A stretch of 64,000 bases of DNA from Alcaligenes parafaecalis (GTDB lineage Bacteria; Pseudomonadota; Gammaproteobacteria; Burkholderiales; Burkholderiaceae_B). Location of the stretch: positions 186,001 to 250,000 of the forward strand of contig NZ_JAPKNA010000002.1 in the NCBI RefSeq assembly GCF_026344135.1, written 5' to 3'. Shown piece after piece: positions 62,141 through 64,000 of this stretch (positions within the stretch are counted from its first letter, which is position 1; every line of letters begins with the position of its first letter). Under the pieces are notes generated by a model. The model did no database searches. It was given only the letters and a program-made list of their open reading frames with translations, and was not told where the DNA came from. The position numbers and the translations under genes are program-made.

Positions 62141-63058
62141 TTAGTAATCCTCGCGCTTCAAAAAGTGCGCATACAGCTCGTCCAGACCGGGAGACTCCAG
62201 CTCCAGATCGCAGAGACCGGGGATGGCATGGGCATCGCGCAGGACCTGAAGTTTCTCGGCTTCGGTGCAGTGACGCTCCAGGCGGTTTGCGGCTATGACC
62301 TTCCAGTGCTGCAGCACAGAGTCGGGCATTTGTTCTACGGTCAAGCGGATACGTACTGGCAAGCCAGCGTGCTGGCGCAGTTCGGACAAGGTGCCATCGG
62401 CAATTTTGCGTCCCTGTTGCATCACGATGATGCGGTCAGCCAGACGCTCCATCTCCGCCAGAGCGTGAGTGCTGAGCAGAATGGTGGCTCCGGCATCGCG
62501 CAGTTCTTGCACGATGTCGTAGAACAGCAGCCGTGAGGCAGGGTCCAGACCGGTTGTCGGTTCATCCAGCAAGAGCACACGGGGTTTGCCCAGCAAGGTT
62601 TGGGCCAGTGCCAGCCGTTGGCGCATGCCCTTGGAATAGGTGCCGACGCGTTTGTGAGCTGCTTGGGCAATGCCAACCCGTGCCAGCAAAGCCTGGTTAT
62701 CGCTGGTAGGCAAGCCTTTCAGTCGGGCGTAAAAGGCCAATGTTTCGGTGCCGGTCAGGGCAGGGTGCAGTGCGACGGTTTCGGGCAAGTAGCCGATATG
62801 GGCGCGCAGTCGGGCAGCCTGGGAGGAGCTGGCATCATGGTCCAGCAGGGTGACCTTGCCTTCATCAGCACGGATCAGGCCCAGAATCAGTTTGATGACT
62901 GTGCTTTTGCCCGCGCCATTGTGGCCAGCCAGCACGGTGCACTGGCCGGGGTAAAGCTCAAAGTTCACCGCGTTGGCGGCGCGCTGCTGACCATAGAGCT
63001 TGCTGACGTTGGACAGCGCGACAGGGGCTGGGGCCCGGTGTTTATCGGATGGGGTCAT
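62141..63058 (-). CDS. nosF: Nitrous oxide reductase maturation ABC ATPase NosF
   Basis: NosF is the ATPase of the NosDFY complex. Walker A AGHNGAGKSTVIKLILG, signature YSKGMRQRLALAQ and Walker B RVLLLDEPTTGLDP are intact. From the ATG at 63058 it has 305 residues and overlaps the nosD 3' end by 17 bases. The frame is open to 63100, but that part is nosD shadow. Confidence 0.95.
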   Translation of the reverse strand: MTPSDKHRAPAPVALSNVSKLYGQQRAANAVNFELYPGQCTVLAGHNGAGKSTVIKLILGLIRADEGKVTLLDHDASSSQAARLRAHIGYLPETVALHPALTGTETLAFYARLKGLPTSDNQALLARVGIAQAAHKRVGTYSKGMRQRLALAQTLLGKPRVLLLDEPTTGLDPASRLLFYDIVQELRDAGATILLSTHALAEMERLADRIIVMQQGRKIADGTLSELRQHAGLPVRIRLTVEQMPDSVLQHWKVIAANRLERHCTEAEKLQVLRDAHAIPGLCDLELESPGLDELYAHFLKREDY

Positions 63059-64000
63059 GAGTGGCCTTGTAGCGCTCCCAGACGGGATTGACCGGCGCAC
63101 GCATGAGCGGTGCGCTGTCGATGATTCCGCCGGGCAAAATGGCAGGGAATTGGGTTTGTGCCCAGCGCACGATGGAAACGGCGGGGCTGTTCAACAGTAC
63201 GCGAGCAGAGGGGGCACGCCAGACCAGTTGTTCAATCAGGCCATTGGGGCGATAAGCGGTGTCACCGATGCCATCGCCATTCAGGTCAAAAGCACTGTGA
63301 TCGCTCCAGTAATTGCCCCGGCCTTTGCTGGACCATTCCAGATACCGTGTTCCTACATACTTCACTTGATTCTGATTCTGTATGAAGGCGTTGTCCGTGA
63401 TCTCGTTACCCTCGGAACCGGCGGTGTAATGCACGCCGATCTGGGTGTTCTGAATCAGGTTGTTGCGGATCTGATTGAAGTTGGCGTTATAGAGAAAGAC
63501 GCCTTTTTCTGCACCGTCGACAATATTGTCGGTAATGGTGGATTGCTGGGCTGCATTGAGCATCAAGCCTTGATGCGTGCTGTTGATGCTGATGTTTTCG
63601 CGTACCGTCAGGAACTGCGAAAACATCAGGGCATAGGCAATGTCATTGCCTATGGAAATATTGCTGCTGACCTCGCTATTGTTGGTGTACATGTAGTGCA
63701 CCGCGTAGCGCAGTTGGGTAAAGCGGTTGTGGCTGAAGACATTGTCGCGGCTGGTATTAGAAAAAATGCCGTCGCGTCCCCAGGAAATATCGTTGTGCAA
63801 AATGCGTGAACCTGGGGAGTTCCACAAGGTGACGCCATTGCCGCGTTCATTCAGACGCAGCTCTTTATTGCCCACAATGGTGTTGTTTTGCACCAGCGCG
63901 TTATGTGGCCCCCAGACGTATACCCCCACTAGATTGTCGAGGATGTCGTTTTCTTCAATCAGGGCGTTATGGGCGGGTTTATCCAGGAAGATGCCCGCAT
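63042..64000 (-). CDS. nosD: Periplasmic copper-related protein NosD (partial, 5' end beyond the window)
   Basis: NosD is the periplasmic, right-handed beta-helix subunit of the NosDFY complex. The window holds about 319 codons of its C-terminal part, and the frame stays open to the last base. Carbohydrate-binding/sugar-hydrolase-type repeats of N-x-(I/V)-x-x-N are obvious (ILHNDISW, VSSNISIGN, IRNNLIQNTQIGVHY). The conserved C-terminal portion reads RGNYWSDHSAFDLNGDGIGD. nosZ and nosR would be expected further right. Confidence 0.94.
   Translation of the reverse strand, partial: AGIFLDKPAHNALIEENDILDNLVGVYVWGPHNALVQNNTIVGNKELRLNERGNGVTLWNSPGSRILHNDISWGRDGIFSNTSRDNVFSHNRFTQLRYAVHYMYTNNSEVSSNISIGNDIAYALMFSQFLTVRENISINSTHQGLMLNAAQQSTITDNIVDGAEKGVFLYNANFNQIRNNLIQNTQIGVHYTAGSEGNEITDNAFIQNQNQVKYVGTRYLEWSSKGRGNYWSDHSAFDLNGDGIGDTAYRPNGLIEQLVWRAPSARVLLNSPAVSIVRWAQTQFPAILPGGIIDSAPLMRAPVNPVWERYKATHDPIR

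Noticed and set aside
1..64000. CRISPR arrays, tRNA or rRNA genes, insertion sequences, integrase or attachment sites
   Set aside because: No regularly spaced repeats, cloverleaf-like genes, transposase motifs or flanking direct repeats were seen, including at the edges of the capsule locus.

Overview
The window looks like the chromosome of a denitrifying betaproteobacterium of the Burkholderiales, most like Alcaligenaceae and specifically Alcaligenes. The reasons are the gene order mlaF-E-D-A-C, ABC pair, ibaG, murA, hisG-D-B-H, which is characteristic of that group, the nos genes, and a base composition that is mid-50s % GC in sampled lines. The genus is inferred from gene order and protein character; no database was searched.

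Layout. (1) 1-10.0 kb, minus strand: two adjoining blocks. mlaF-E-D-A-C (phospholipid transport between the membranes) ends near a hairpin at 6.3 kb. A second operon then runs from an ABC exporter pair through ibaG and murA into hisG, hisD, hisB and hisH (cut by the window edge). No hisC lies between hisD and hisB, and no mlaB lies after mlaC. (2) 10.2-11.3 kb: a pair of short CHR-domain (chromate transporter family) genes. (3) 11.9-15.6 kb: a two-gene fatty-acid beta-oxidation operon (dehydrogenase/hydratase fusion plus thiolase) with a clear terminator. (4) 15.9-22.1 kb: two uncharacterised small proteins, a DMT exporter, a MocR-type regulator divergent from a second DMT exporter with a perfect palindrome between them, and an NCS2 purine permease with a long, possibly structured leader.

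(5) 23.1-58.1 kb, all plus strand: a surface-polysaccharide (capsule) locus of about 35 kb that fills the gap between the permease and pgi. It opens with a fully reducing type I polyketide synthase that has no thioesterase, followed by an alpha-oxoamine synthase. Then come the four export parts of an ABC-dependent (group 2-like) capsule: outer-membrane export lipoprotein, KpsM, KpsT and KpsE. Next are a long coiled-coil protein with a methyltransferase domain, wecB and wecC for UDP-ManNAcA, a 1120-residue multidomain glycosyltransferase, an asparagine-synthase-like protein, two heparinase II/III-like proteins, a tandem pair of NodB-like proteins, a GT4, a CgeB-like glycosyltransferase, a membrane GT2 synthase, a short-chain reductase and an LtaS-like sulfatase-fold enzyme. 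PKS, oxoamine synthase and reductase together look like a route to a sphingoid-like amino lipid, and no KpsC/KpsS pair is visible. My main hypothesis is that this locus makes its own lipid anchor. The stretch 44.4 to about 48.8 kb is much more AT-rich than the rest and looks like a later insertion.

(6) 58.1-64.0 kb, minus strand: pgi, then the distal part of a nitrous oxide reductase maturation operon, nosD (cut by the window edge), nosF, nosY, nosL and apbE. I see no rRNA, tRNA, CRISPR array or insertion sequence.
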